Positions 1 through 9,319 of a stretch of DNA of 56,124 bases are shown piece by piece (positions within the stretch are counted from its first letter, which is position 1; each line of letters starts with the position of its first letter). The position numbers and the translations under genes are program-made. Below the pieces are notes generated by a model. It saw only the letters and a program-made list of their open reading frames with translations. It searched no databases and was not told the origin of the DNA. The DNA is from an uncultured Clostridia bacterium (lineage in GTDB: Bacteria; Bacillota; Clostridia; Oscillospirales; CAG-272), in assembly GCA_944391805.1 (NCBI GenBank), contig CALXUY010000084.1, positions 1 to 56,124 of the forward strand. Direction: 5' to 3'.

Positions 1-124
1 AAACAAACCAAATTGACGCAGGCAATAGTAGATCTATTGACAAGGAGATTTGTGCAGTTTGGCGAAAAAGATGCAAAAAGTTGTGCAGTCAAGGTGCGAA
101 CCGTGAATTGCGCGGTGTTGCCTT

Positions 125-311
125 AAACTTTTTCAAAAGTTTGCGGGGTCAAGGGCGAGTAGCCCTTGTCGCCCTCCGCAGAGGGCGAAATTCTCCTATA
201 TGGCGCTTTCTTTTTGCCAAGCTTTTTCTTTGCGCCTACACGCTCAAAGAAAAAGCGGATGAGCGCTTTTGTGCAATTTTTATTTGATGCGCCTTTTGTC
301 TACAACCTAAG
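125..311 (+). repeat. Interspersed non-coding repeat, copy 1
   Basis: This stretch matches 11258-11486 almost base for base over its first about 75 bases and last about 75 bases. It holds a hairpin around the GGGCGAG / CGCCCT repeats near 149-187 and a second one where TTTCTTTG pairs with CAAAGAAA near 227-254. It ends at a CTACAACCTAAG sequence followed at once by a strong hairpin, exactly as copy 2 does. Copy 2 carries about 42 extra bases in the middle. No coding frame looks real. The bases before it (1-124) show nothing I can name. Confidence 0.8.
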
Positions 312-313
312 GT

Positions 314-371
314 CCTGTGATTCTAAATCAGAATCACAGGGCCCGAACGGGCGCCGTCTGCACAGGCGCCC
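314..371 (-). terminator. Two tandem hairpins after the sialidase operon
   Basis: CCTGTGATTCT (314-324) pairs with AGAATCACAGG (330-340), and GGGCGCC (349-355) pairs with GGCGCCC (365-371). They lie just past the end of the minus-strand operon whose last stop is at 425. A run of T on the minus strand (385-391) comes before rather than after the hairpins, so classical intrinsic termination is not certain. Confidence 0.5.
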
Positions 372-424
372 GAGCACCGAAAACAAAAAACATTGCTTTG
401 ATTGCTGAAATCCGTCCCGGATTG

Positions 425-1474
425 TTACCGAGCATTCCGGACATCCGTCTGAGGCGCATGGAGTGAAAGCCTCGCCAGCCGCATCTGCTGTCCGCCGCGG
501 ACCTCGTAGAGAAGATAGAGCATATTTCGGGAGGGATCGGCCGCCACATCCACATATCCGCCATTGTCGGGATCGATGCACATCGGCGTCCAGTCGGCGC
601 CCTCGTTTCCGCTTTCCCAAAGCGTGACGTTCCGACGCTTTTGCGGATCGTTGCAATTGGCAAAATACAGCGTTACGCCGTTGGCTTCGCGCACCTGTGC
701 CATGCCGCCGTAGCAGCCCGGATCGGTCAGATCCGGGTGCAGGCGGGGCACTGTCCAGCCGGAATATCCGTTATCCGAAAAGCTGACGGCCCGCTTTCCG
801 GGCGCATTCCGGATATTCAGCATCACTCTGCCGTCGGAAAGCTGCGCCAGACTCGTCTCGTTGGGAGAAGGAACGCTTGGTGCATCGGGGACGAGCTCTC
901 CCATCCTCCAGGTGTCTCCTCCGTCCGGACTGTAAATCGTTGTCAGAACCGACGGCATATGGGCATCCAGAGGGACTCCGGCCGAAGTCGGAACCATCCA
1001 AACCGGTGCGATCAGCACGCCGTTTTGCAGGCAAAGCCCATGACCGGGCCCCGGCGCCAACACCTGATGAAATTCCGGCCTGCATGCCATGGACAAATCC
1101 CTTGGAACGCTCCATGTCAGGCCGTCGTCTGTGCTGCGCCGGTAATGGATTCCGCCGCCCCTCACCGTATAATCCACACAGTAGAGCAGGTGCAGCACGC
1201 CTCCCTGTCCCACAATCATCACGGGATTGTTGACGGTATTGTGACGGATGGTGCCCTCGCACAGCCAAATCGGAGGCTCAAAGGAAATTCCCCCGTCCGT
1301 GCTCCTTTGCATCAGAATGTCCATCAAGGCCCAGTCGCTGCAGGCGGTCCGCGCCTCGCAATACACAATCAGTGTGCCCCGTTCTGTCACAACGGCTCCG
1401 GGAATGCGGTGGTGCGAATAGAGCGCATCCGCCTCCCACAGAATTTTGTTCTCATATATCCGGTTTTGCGCCAT
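425..1474 (-). CDS. Sialidase-like Asp-box propeller protein, cytosolic
   Basis: A 349-residue protein with the marks of the sialidase (GH33) six-bladed propeller: an R-I-P motif at residues 23-25, YCEAR at 38-42, Asp boxes at about 56-65 (STDGG), 113-121 (STDDG) and 181-189 (SPDGG), and an LLYE motif near the C-terminus. There is no signal peptide or membrane segment, so it should stay in the cytoplasm. GGAAGGA stands five bases before the ATG. It is the last gene of the operon and starts two bases after the stop of the lipoprotein sialidase, so it is probably translated with it. It likely cleaves a sialoside or related unsaturated or modified sugar after import; the exact substrate is open, as this propeller also serves other exo-hydrolases. 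Confidence 0.8.
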   Translation of the reverse strand: MAQNRIYENKILWEADALYSHHRIPGAVVTERGTLIVYCEARTACSDWALMDILMQRSTDGGISFEPPIWLCEGTIRHNTVNNPVMIVGQGGVLHLLYCVDYTVRGGGIHYRRSTDDGLTWSVPRDLSMACRPEFHQVLAPGPGHGLCLQNGVLIAPVWMVPTSAGVPLDAHMPSVLTTIYSPDGGDTWRMGELVPDAPSVPSPNETSLAQLSDGRVMLNIRNAPGKRAVSFSDNGYSGWTVPRLHPDLTDPGCYGGMAQVREANGVTLYFANCNDPQKRRNVTLWESGNEGADWTPMCIDPDNGGYVDVAADPSRNMLYLLYEVRGGQQMRLARLSLHAPQTDVRNAR

Positions 1475-1476
1475 TT

Positions 1477-2700
1477 TTATCCTTCCAATCCATGATTGTC
1501 GGCCTGAACCAGCAGCTCCTGGTAGGTCAGAACGCGGAATACAATTTTCGCCTGCTCGGTAAAGCTGTTTCCCTGCTCGTACAGCAGCGCCACATGATCG
1601 GTGCCAAGCTGTGCCAGCGCGCTGTACGCGCTGGTGAGATAATCGATCAGAAGCGCATAGGGATAGGTCTCGCCGTTGTCCTCGCTGACGCGGACGGTGA
1701 GATTGACGCGCCTTGTGGGATGGGCGGGGTTGCAGAAGATCAGCGATTGTGTCAGCGTTCCGTCCTCCTCAAAGCGGTAAAAGCAGATCTGTGAGGCTTG
1801 GCAGCCGTTGTTGTTGCTCTCGATCAGCAGCGGGTGATTCTGATAATTCTGCCAGAACATTCCGCCGGAGGTGCTGTAGGAGATGCGGCGCTGCCCCTCC
1901 GAGGTTCCACGGTCGTTGCGCATGAGGGTACCATCCGGGAGCTCGACAATGGTCGTCTCACCGCCCGAATTGTTGGATGCACTCTTCTTCCAGGTTTCCC
2001 CGTGGTCGTCACTGAAAAGCACGAAGTTGCGGCAAGGAATGATCAGGCGTCCCACTTCTTCCCCATAAAGCAGTTGAATGCCGTTGCCGGGACCGGGCCA
2101 GTTGCGCTCATTTAAGATCAAACGCTCCTCGGACCACGTCGCTCCGTTGTCGTCGCTGTATTTGCAATAGACCCCGTCGCGCGCACGGTCCGCCTCTGCC
2201 TCACTGTTCAGCACAGCAAACAGCCAGATCCGCCCGTTGGTGCGATCGGTGACCACGGTGGGATTGCTGACCGATTCGGTGCCGTAATCCCAGATCATCT
2301 CCAGCTCGCTCCATGTTCTGCCGTTGTCGGTACTCCGTTTGACAACCAGATCAATATCCCCCCAGTCGTCCATATCTCCCACTCTCCCCTCGGCAAATGC
2401 CAGCAGCGTGCCGTTGGGAGCCACGCACAGGGAGGGAATCCGGAATCCCGCATATCCGGCCTCTCCGCAGACATAAAGATCAACCTGCAGCGCTCCGACA
2501 GTCCCCTCCCCGGTCGGGAAGGACAGCAGAGCAAGCTGCTTTTCGGATTCGGTCGGTTCGGGCTCCTCGGTTGCCGGCTCGGCCGTTGACTCCATGCCGG
2601 ACGTTTCCTCCGTGACGTTCCCATTCTCCGCTGACTGTGCGCAGCCGGTCCACATCAAAAGCATGGACAAAAGAAACAGAAAAACAGTTTTACGCTTCAT
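1477..2700 (-). CDS. Exo-alpha-sialidase lipoprotein (GH33)
   Basis: A 407-residue sialidase. It has a lipoprotein signal with the lipobox ending WTGC at Cys20, then a Thr/Glu-rich linker to about residue 55. FRIP is at 86-89, with EGRVGD at 104-109 (the Asp expected as acid/base), and clear Asp boxes follow: RSTDNGRTW near 122-130, SDDNGATW, SDDHGETW and SEDNGETY. LLYEQG near the C-terminus matches the catalytic Tyr/Glu region. It is therefore expected to release terminal sialic acid at the cell surface. GGGGG lies six bases before the ATG. The solute-binding lipoprotein lies upstream and the cytosolic paralogue downstream; nanA at the operon head would split the released sialic acid. It is close to NanH in type but I do not assign a symbol. 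Confidence 0.9.
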   Translation of the reverse strand: MKRKTVFLFLLSMLLMWTGCAQSAENGNVTEETSGMESTAEPATEEPEPTESEKQLALLSFPTGEGTVGALQVDLYVCGEAGYAGFRIPSLCVAPNGTLLAFAEGRVGDMDDWGDIDLVVKRSTDNGRTWSELEMIWDYGTESVSNPTVVTDRTNGRIWLFAVLNSEAEADRARDGVYCKYSDDNGATWSEERLILNERNWPGPGNGIQLLYGEEVGRLIIPCRNFVLFSDDHGETWKKSASNNSGGETTIVELPDGTLMRNDRGTSEGQRRISYSTSGGMFWQNYQNHPLLIESNNNGCQASQICFYRFEEDGTLTQSLIFCNPAHPTRRVNLTVRVSEDNGETYPYALLIDYLTSAYSALAQLGTDHVALLYEQGNSFTEQAKIVFRVLTYQELLVQADNHGLEG

Positions 2701-2720
2701 ACATATCCCCCATCTGCCCG

Positions 2721-4151
2721 TCAGCCCGGATTTTTCGGGAATCCCGCAATGAACTCCTCCATCACGGTTTGCAGAGTGACCAATTGCGACGAAAGATTGC
2801 GGTTGTTGCTGCGGAACATTTTTTCAAATATGCCGTCCCGGATTTTGCCGTTCAGCGTGGTGTCTCCGATGTCAATGACACGGTGCTCGAAAATGTAGTT
2901 CAGCATCTCTGCCGATTCGCTGTCACGCGAGGAACGCCGAACTAGGCAGTTTTCGTAATACTCCGGGAGCACGTAGTTTGCATACTCACAGTTCAGTGCC
3001 TCGAGCAGGAAGCCCGTGCGCTCCAGATCCTTTGTTACAGAGGGAACGACAGACGGGATGTAATACTCGACACGGGAGGAATACACTCCCTGCTGCAGCT
3101 CGGCATCGTACATCGGATAGGGGACGATGCCATACCCATCGTAATTGCGCATTTTCCGGTACAGAATGTCAAAGGTGCAGTCCATAAACAGGGAACGGTC
3201 CGAGGTGAATGCAGAGATGCACTCCTCGGGGACGTCCAGCCCGGTGGTCACAACCATCCAATTTCCCGTATTCCACAGCATGGTATAAACCTTGTCGAAC
3301 ACATTGATGAATTGCAGATCACTCGCCGCAAGATAAGGGACGTCGGTGTTGGGGTCCTTGGCGACGCTGGTCACACCCGCCGCGATCCAGAAGGAGGGCA
3401 GCACCTCCTTGGCATGTGCAAGATACCCATACACCGTGGAATCGCTCTCCCCGTCAAGCGTGTGCACGGCGTTCATCATCTCCAGCATTTTCTCAAACGT
3501 CCAGCTTCCGTCGGTCACGGTACGGTAGAGATCGTCAAAGCCGTAGGAGGCCACCATCCCCTTGTTGAACAGCAGGCAGTGGGTAAAGCCATACGTGCTC
3601 ATATTGTATTTGCCGACGGCGACATACTGATCGCCCTGAATGCTGAGGCACTCGTTGATGTCCTTATCCCAGTATCCCGCGTTCAGGTCAATATAGGGGA
3701 TACTGTCATACGATAAAATCAACCCCTGCTGATACATCTGATATGCCACGGTACAGCGGCAGTTGCCGAGCGCATAGACGTCATCGCCGGACAGAATACT
3801 GGTGGAAAACGACGTCATGTTATCGGCTACCGTTCTTTCGGTCAGATGGATCCGGTAACGGTCGCAAATATTTGTATACGCCTGGTATTTTGCCTGCTCG
3901 TAGGTGGTGGAATTCTCATCCACCTCGGATTGAAGCGTATTATAGGAGCCGTTTGCATCCTCGTAGGTCAAAATCAGAAAATCTTCTCCGTCAAAGGTCC
4001 GGTCGGGCAGCTGGGTTGCATAAGGCAAGTCGGTCTCCGAGGTCTGCACGGTCGTGCCGGTGGCTTCATCTGTGGGAGCGTCCTGCCGCTTGCAGGACGC
4101 TGCTGTCAGAAGCATCACCGCGCACACAACAACAGAAAGCCATTTTTTCAT
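2721..4151 (-). CDS. Extracellular solute-binding lipoprotein
   Basis: A 476-residue family-1-like solute-binding protein with a lipobox TAASC at Cys20. The Thr-rich linker is followed by motifs shared with three other lipoproteins in this window: a GYWDKDIN segment, GDQYVAVGKYN, a central NKGM...YGFDDLYRTV, then DGSWTFEKML. Such proteins normally deliver an oligosaccharide to an ABC permease, but no permease gene is present in the window. AAAGGAG stands nine bases before the ATG. It lies between the anchored GLUG protein and the sialidase lipoprotein, so a sialylated or GH127-type oligosaccharide is a reasonable ligand guess. The family is clear; the ligand is not. Confidence 0.85.
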   Translation of the reverse strand: MKKWLSVVVCAVMLLTAASCKRQDAPTDEATGTTVQTSETDLPYATQLPDRTFDGEDFLILTYEDANGSYNTLQSEVDENSTTYEQAKYQAYTNICDRYRIHLTERTVADNMTSFSTSILSGDDVYALGNCRCTVAYQMYQQGLILSYDSIPYIDLNAGYWDKDINECLSIQGDQYVAVGKYNMSTYGFTHCLLFNKGMVASYGFDDLYRTVTDGSWTFEKMLEMMNAVHTLDGESDSTVYGYLAHAKEVLPSFWIAAGVTSVAKDPNTDVPYLAASDLQFINVFDKVYTMLWNTGNWMVVTTGLDVPEECISAFTSDRSLFMDCTFDILYRKMRNYDGYGIVPYPMYDAELQQGVYSSRVEYYIPSVVPSVTKDLERTGFLLEALNCEYANYVLPEYYENCLVRRSSRDSESAEMLNYIFEHRVIDIGDTTLNGKIRDGIFEKMFRSNNRNLSSQLVTLQTVMEEFIAGFPKNPG

Positions 4152-4166
4152 CTTCGTCCGCTCCTT

Positions 4167-5585
4167 TCACGACGGGTTCCGCTTGCCCCTGCGCCCCAGC
4201 CAAAGGCCGCAAAGAAGGGCTGCCAAACCAATCATCCATACCACCGTTCCCGAAAGCAGAGCCGAAGAACACCCCTCGCCGGAATCAGGCGAGGCCGGCA
4301 CGGTGCCGTCCCCGCCGGCGGTATCTTCAGCGGCGCCTGTGGGGGTCTCGGTGTCGTCCCCGACCTTCTCGGTCGTCATCTCCTCCGTCGGATCTTCGGG
4401 CTGCTCCCCCGACGGTTCCTCTCCGTCGCCCGTGCTGCCGCCGTCTGTCACCTCGGGGTCGTCATCCGGCAGGCCCATAAAGGCAGAGTTTTCGTCCAGA
4501 GGAAGCGTCAGCGCCTCGTGAAGGGTGATCTGACAATCCGGCTGATAATATCCCGACACAAAGAAGCCGACCGTCTGATCCGTTGGAGTGGAGGCTTTGA
4601 GCACACCGCTGGTCAGAATCATCCCGGAAGCGCTGCTGATCTGCCCGACAGCCGAACCGATGTACGCGGACGCCGTATCCGCATCCAACGCCACATTTCC
4701 AAGGCTGAAGCAGCTCACCGCGGTAGAGTTGCCCGTCACGGTGCCAAACAAGCCGCCTGCATGCGCGTTTTTCCCCAATACGTCGCCGGTATTCCAGCAG
4801 TTTTTCACCTCGGAGGAGGGACCGCCGCCATAAACCCCAATTAGACCGCCGACATTGCCGCCGGCGGAGGAGCCCGTCAAAACGGTCACACTCCCCGCAA
4901 AGTAGCAGTTCTCCATTTTGATGTTTCCCTGTGCCTTTCCGATCAGGCCTCCCGCCGTAGCGGTACCGCCCGTGCGTTCAATTTTCACTTCCGCTTTGCT
5001 GTAGCAGTTTTGCACGGTGGTATCCACCGCCAGGCCGACAATGCCGCCCACCCAGCTTTTTTTGGAAACAATACTCCCGCTCTCGATTCCGAGATTCCGA
5101 ATCGTGGCGCCGATGGTTTGGCCGAAAAAGCCGGAATGCCACAGCGGCTCGCTGATTTTCCAGTTGCTCACGGTGTGGCCGTCTCCGTCGAACACGCCGC
5201 AAAAGGAGGCGTCCACATAGTCGGCGTCGCTGTTGTTTCCAACGGTATTGCCGCCGATGGGCAGCCAACCGTCCTTGTTTCCGCAGTCCACATCCACCGT
5301 CATGCGGAAATATACCCCCTGATAAGTGGTATGATTGCAGACATTGACGGCAAGCTGAATCAGGTCCTGCGCGCTCCCGATCAGATACGGGTCTGCCTCG
5401 GTACCGGCGCCGCCGCTGAAGGCTGTGCCGGGATCCGGAGCCGGGACCACGCCGTCCCAAACAGAGGGCGCGCTCCCGTCCTCCTCTGCGCCGGCGGTTT
5501 GCACAATGATGAACGTACAGCAGGTAAGAACCAAAATCATACTGAATATGGTGCAGAGCAATCTGATTTTCTCGGGTTTCATCAT
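4167..5585 (-). CDS. GLUG-repeat surface protein with C-terminal Gly-Cys membrane anchor
   Basis: A 472-residue secreted protein. A signal peptide (hydrophobic LLCTIFSMILVLTCC) is followed by a short linker, a PYLIGSAQDLIQLA segment, and GLUG-type beta-helix repeats (GGIVG, GGLIGKAQG, GGLIGVYG, GGLFGTVTG) at about 190-300. A Thr/Glu/Asp-rich spacer then leads to a C-terminal anchor: GEGCSS, about 22 hydrophobic residues, and RRGKR. It most likely displays a beta-helix on the cell surface for glycan binding. AAAGGA is seven bases before the chosen ATG; a TTG at 5591 or an ATG at 5582 is also possible. The same anchor form ends two other proteins here (22424 and 51119). No catalytic motif is seen. 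Confidence 0.85.
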   Translation of the reverse strand: MMKPEKIRLLCTIFSMILVLTCCTFIIVQTAGAEEDGSAPSVWDGVVPAPDPGTAFSGGAGTEADPYLIGSAQDLIQLAVNVCNHTTYQGVYFRMTVDVDCGNKDGWLPIGGNTVGNNSDADYVDASFCGVFDGDGHTVSNWKISEPLWHSGFFGQTIGATIRNLGIESGSIVSKKSWVGGIVGLAVDTTVQNCYSKAEVKIERTGGTATAGGLIGKAQGNIKMENCYFAGSVTVLTGSSAGGNVGGLIGVYGGGPSSEVKNCWNTGDVLGKNAHAGGLFGTVTGNSTAVSCFSLGNVALDADTASAYIGSAVGQISSASGMILTSGVLKASTPTDQTVGFFVSGYYQPDCQITLHEALTLPLDENSAFMGLPDDDPEVTDGGSTGDGEEPSGEQPEDPTEEMTTEKVGDDTETPTGAAEDTAGGDGTVPASPDSGEGCSSALLSGTVVWMIGLAALLCGLWLGRRGKRNPS

Positions 5586-5618
5586 TTCCAATTCCTTTCT
5601 ACAAATATGTTGTTATGC

Positions 5619-7475
5619 CTACAGCATCGGCAGCTCGGTCATCCGCAGATTGGTGCAGCCGTACGGAATCCACTCGACAACATGCCGTTTTGCATCGTGT
5701 CTGGTCGAGTCCGGGCGATTGCGGCACCTTCCGTATTCCTTGGTCCACGGGATCTCATACATCTCGGCATGGATTGCACAGGGCGCGCCGTCAGGGGAAA
5801 AGGGATAAGCTCCCGGCTCCCGCTCCTCATAGGTCATCCTGCCCCCCTTCACAAGCGCATAATTCCAAGGCGATTCGGCCTCCACGCGATAATCGCAGAA
5901 GGGGTACACGCGGGGCGTTCCCGTATCGGTTTTCTTGCGTTCATAATCGATCTCGGTCCATTTTTCCCGGATGCGGAGCGCGTAGAGCAAGGGGCCGCGG
6001 CGCATGACAAACATTCCGCTCGGGCGCTGTTCCGTGCGGATCGAGGCCTGCAGCCGCAGCTCCACACGCCGGTTTTTGCAATCCCCTGAAATCGGAATAT
6101 CGAGCATTGTGCCGACCGGAACGGCTTTTCCGTCGGCTGTCGCTCCATCCGCGCTGCCCGGCACACGGACGGACAGCCGGAATTCCGCCCCGCCCGGGTT
6201 CTCCACCTCATATACCACCGTGTCGCGGAAGGGATAATCTGTGACAATGCGGACCGTGACCGGCTTCCCTTTCCTTTCGGTTTTCAGCTCGGCCGGATAG
6301 GGCATCCATGCCACAATTCCCTCCCTGTCCTCGAAAAATACCGACAGCGCCAATTTGGGATAGCCCTGGTGCAGATTGGCAGTGCAGCAGCCAAAGCTCG
6401 GCTCAAGCCCGAATAAATTGGAATCGGCCGAAATGGTGCGATAGACAATGTGCTCCTGCGGCTGAACCGAGCACTCGATCTGATTTGCCATTTGCACATA
6501 CTGGTGCGAGCACATATCCGGGCTGAGGGTTGCCGGCAGCGCATTGACGGCTGCCGCCTCCAGCCGGTCCCCCCATTTGGGCGCCATGGTCAGCGCGGAC
6601 AGAACCTCATAGGAATACATCGCCTCCACGACACCGCAAAGCTCGGTGCCCTGTGTCGGCTCGGTGCCGGACAGGCATTCGTCCCCCGAAAAATGTCCGT
6701 ACGCCTGCCCGTGATGCTTCATCAGCAGCCGCCATGCGTGCTCTGCAAAGGCGTCGGGGTCACGTCCCTGCGCGCAGGCCAGCAGCGCATCCGACTTGAG
6801 CATCATGGCCTGATTGACCACGTGTGTCAGGAGGTCCCACCGGTTCTTGGGCTGCTTGTAATACCAGTTTTTGTACAGCGTTGGGTAATGCGTCCCCTGC
6901 ACGCTCAGCTTGACAATCAGCTCCTCCATCCAATCCTCACGCCCGCGAATGCGCATGAGCCGGTACAGCGGAATCAACCCCTCATACCACCGTGCAGCGC
7001 CCCAATTGAACAGCGAATGGTGCTCCAGATGGAGGTTTAGCTGCCGCAATGCACGGGCTACGGCATCCGGGATCCGCTCGTCCCGGCTGCAATCGTAGTA
7101 GACCATCAGGGCCTTGCAAATCAGCAGTGCCGCCCAGACGTCATAGGCTGCCCGTTCCTTTTTCTCGCAGGGACAGATCCAGCCATCCTCACACTGCCGC
7201 TCCAGAATTCCGTCGATATAGCGTTTTGCGCGTTGTTTGAGATGTTCGTCATCCAGAAGCCAAGCCAGCGGAACGAAGCCGTCCAGCCAATAGGGCACGC
7301 GCTCCCAAGCCTCACGGTCGCCTCCAATCCACTTGCTCTCCTTAATATCCAGCCAGAATTCGTCGAGGTGCCCCGAAAGGCCGTTCGCCTGAATCTGCAG
7401 CTGGCGCAAAAGCCAGCCCTTCGGCTTTACCTCGTTTGTTGTATAAGGCATCATCACCGACGCTTTTTGTTTCAA
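5619..7475 (-). CDS. GH127 family glycosidase (beta-L-arabinofuranosidase-like)
   Basis: A 618-residue cytosolic protein of the DUF1680/GH127 fold. Visible motifs include PYTTNEVKPKGWLLRQLQ near the N-terminus, WIGGDREAWERVPYWLDG, the GDE at about 264-266, TELC at about 277-280, and GCC at about 362-364. In the family, Glu, Cys and a Cys-Cys pair hold zinc and one Cys is the nucleophile, so the active site looks complete. I chose the TTG start because GGGGGAGG lies eight bases before it and the family sequence begins just after. An in-frame ATG at 7574 overlaps the upstream micropeptide stop as TGATG but lacks a ribosome binding site. It has no signal peptide. The substrate may be an arabinofuranoside or another sugar, since relatives vary. 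Confidence 0.85.
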   Translation of the reverse strand: MKQKASVMMPYTTNEVKPKGWLLRQLQIQANGLSGHLDEFWLDIKESKWIGGDREAWERVPYWLDGFVPLAWLLDDEHLKQRAKRYIDGILERQCEDGWICPCEKKERAAYDVWAALLICKALMVYYDCSRDERIPDAVARALRQLNLHLEHHSLFNWGAARWYEGLIPLYRLMRIRGREDWMEELIVKLSVQGTHYPTLYKNWYYKQPKNRWDLLTHVVNQAMMLKSDALLACAQGRDPDAFAEHAWRLLMKHHGQAYGHFSGDECLSGTEPTQGTELCGVVEAMYSYEVLSALTMAPKWGDRLEAAAVNALPATLSPDMCSHQYVQMANQIECSVQPQEHIVYRTISADSNLFGLEPSFGCCTANLHQGYPKLALSVFFEDREGIVAWMPYPAELKTERKGKPVTVRIVTDYPFRDTVVYEVENPGGAEFRLSVRVPGSADGATADGKAVPVGTMLDIPISGDCKNRRVELRLQASIRTEQRPSGMFVMRRGPLLYALRIREKWTEIDYERKKTDTGTPRVYPFCDYRVEAESPWNYALVKGGRMTYEEREPGAYPFSPDGAPCAIHAEMYEIPWTKEYGRCRNRPDSTRHDAKRHVVEWIPYGCTNLRMTELPML

Positions 7476-7573
7476 GCTCTTTTCCTCCCCCGGAACTTGC
7501 CGATCCAACGGCGCGCAAAGGGATGCGATGTTATTTGCATACCCCCGCGGCCGCCGAAAGGCTTTTATTTTCA

Positions 7574-7696
7574 TCAGGTAAAGTCTTCAAAATCGAGCTC
7601 TGACATCTCGCCCAGCTCATCAATCCGGGAGAGGGTCAGAATATCCTGTTCCTCCGGAACCGAAATCTGCATTTGGGGTAATTGATACTGCTTCAT
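7574..7696 (-). CDS. Micropeptide, M-K-x-Y-x-x-P family, member 1
   Basis: A 40-residue frame that starts MKQYQLPQM, has QDILTLS in the middle and a strongly acidic end (ELDFEDFT). It aligns with the peptides at 23588 and 38965: Y, P and a hydrophobic residue two further on, then Asp nine residues later and Ser five after that, with one residue missing near the start. AAAGGA lies 13 bases before this ATG; an in-frame ATG at 7708 or GTG at 7705 would be closer, adding four or three residues. It sits between the GLUG protein and GH127, and its TGA overlaps an in-frame ATG of the GH127 frame. It has no signal peptide. The function is unknown; a precursor peptide or small regulator are both open. 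Confidence 0.65.
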   Translation of the reverse strand: MKQYQLPQMQISVPEEQDILTLSRIDELGEMSELDFEDFT

Positions 7697-7716
7697 GCCC
7701 GTCACCATATCCTTTC

Positions 7717-9285
7717 TCAATCGTTGGAATAGCTCACAGAACCGCTCACGGTGTAAGCGGCAACCGCATTTTCCGTGCCCTGCACGGTGGTGGAAAGCGA
7801 CGCGCTGCTCCAGCCGCCCGCAGGTACATTGGAGACCACAACGCCCAAAAGCACACAGCCGTCCGCAGCGGCGCAGAGCTGATTGGCCGCGTATACCGAA
7901 CGGAATGCCGTCAGCTGCGACATAGGGACCACCGCGGTGCGGGTTTCGCCGTCTGTCAACGTAAAGGTCAATGTAATGGCAATATCCTCAATCTCTTGCA
8001 GATACCGCTCATCCGCACAGATGATTGCGCGAACCTTCTGCCTGCCGCCTGCGTCGGCAGCGGTCCACTGCAAATACGCCGCAGGTTTGTTTTCGTCTGT
8101 CAGCGTCAGAACCTGCGCTTCATATGCCAGAAAATTGCCGTATGCGGGCTGCACAGAGACCGACTCCACTGCGTCAATCCATTTGTAGTTGTTGGTGGTA
8201 TCGGTGGTATCGGCAACCGAGCCGACCAGCAATTTCATATACGCGGTATTCAGAACGCCGACATTGTTTTTTGCCCCGTTTGTATAACAGGTGTTGGAGT
8301 TTCCGCCAAAGCGTCCGATCAGAGAGCCGATGTAATACCCCCCATTGGCAGCGGCCGTTACCAATGTGCCCGGCCCGCTGTAGGCAACCGTGCCGGCATT
8401 TCCGCAATCGACCAGAATCGGCGCATCCATCGAGGCGCCGATGACGCCGCCGATGCTGCGATTATTGCTCGACTGAGAGCCCGCATTCTCCCCCAGCTCG
8501 GTCACAGTCACATCCCCGGTGTTGACACAGTTGGTCAGATACAGCGTGGCCCCCGTGGAAGAGCCGATGATTCCCCCGTCCCGGAACTGCTGATTGTTGG
8601 CAACCGTGATGGAAATATCCCCCGCGTTCCAGCAGTTTTTGAAGATTCGCGCCGTGCCGGCCTCTGTCGTCACACCGCAAATGCCGCCCACGTTGGACTG
8701 CGTGGTGTTTCCGGCAACCACCGTGATATTTGCCAGGTTATAGCAGTTCTCCACCGTGTTGCTCCCGCACGCATAGCCGACAATGGCGCCGACACGCGCC
8801 CCCGAAACCGAAATTGCGCCGCTTTGGATGCCGATGTTGCGGATGACTGCGTTTTGAATCTCGCCGAACAGGCCGTTTACATTGTAAATGATCTGTTCGC
8901 TGTTCCGGTCGGCAAGCGCAAAATTCTCAATTTTGTGGTATCCGCCGTCAAATACGCCGGAAAAAACAGTGATTCCCGTTGTTCCCGTCATCGCGCCAAT
9001 CCCGATCCACGGTTGGTTTGCCATGTCAATATCCACGGTCATGCGGAAATAGGTATCCGCCCAGGTGTTGCCGCCGTTCGTGCTCGCCGACAGATATGCC
9101 AGCGCCGCGGCGGAATCAATGAGGTACGGGTCTTCCGATGTCCCCGCGCCGGAAAAGACGTATTCCGCGGGATAGGAGCCGTCCCAGGTGTCACACGGAG
9201 TGATGCCTGCCGCCGATGCCGGAATTCCGGAAAGCAGCGCACAAAGCATTGCAAGAGTCACGAAAAAACTGATCGAGCGTTTCAT
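7717..9285 (-). CDS. Secreted GLUG-repeat protein
   Basis: A 522-residue secreted protein. A signal peptide (FFVTLAMLCALLSGIPASAAG) is followed by a PYLIDSAAALAYLS segment very like that of the 472-residue GLUG protein downstream, then repeats with GAIVGYACG, GGICGVTT, GGIIGSSTG and GGVIGASM at about 165-290. The last about 150 residues form a separate module with no GLUG repeats. Unlike its paralogue it has no C-terminal anchor, so it may be released or held by another protein. AGGAGG lies ahead of the ATG. It is the second gene of the operon, right after nanA and ahead of the micropeptide. It probably binds a glycan; no catalytic residues can be proposed. Confidence 0.85.
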   Translation of the reverse strand: MKRSISFFVTLAMLCALLSGIPASAAGITPCDTWDGSYPAEYVFSGAGTSEDPYLIDSAAALAYLSASTNGGNTWADTYFRMTVDIDMANQPWIGIGAMTGTTGITVFSGVFDGGYHKIENFALADRNSEQIIYNVNGLFGEIQNAVIRNIGIQSGAISVSGARVGAIVGYACGSNTVENCYNLANITVVAGNTTQSNVGGICGVTTEAGTARIFKNCWNAGDISITVANNQQFRDGGIIGSSTGATLYLTNCVNTGDVTVTELGENAGSQSSNNRSIGGVIGASMDAPILVDCGNAGTVAYSGPGTLVTAAANGGYYIGSLIGRFGGNSNTCYTNGAKNNVGVLNTAYMKLLVGSVADTTDTTNNYKWIDAVESVSVQPAYGNFLAYEAQVLTLTDENKPAAYLQWTAADAGGRQKVRAIICADERYLQEIEDIAITLTFTLTDGETRTAVVPMSQLTAFRSVYAANQLCAAADGCVLLGVVVSNVPAGGWSSASLSTTVQGTENAVAAYTVSGSVSYSND

Positions 9286-9319
9286 AAAATGCTTCCTCCT
9301 TTTGATGATTGGTTTTTTA

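Noticed and set aside
81..408. Short frames within the interspersed repeat at the left end
   Set aside because: The same frames arise from the repeat at 11258; they are a product of the hairpin sequences.
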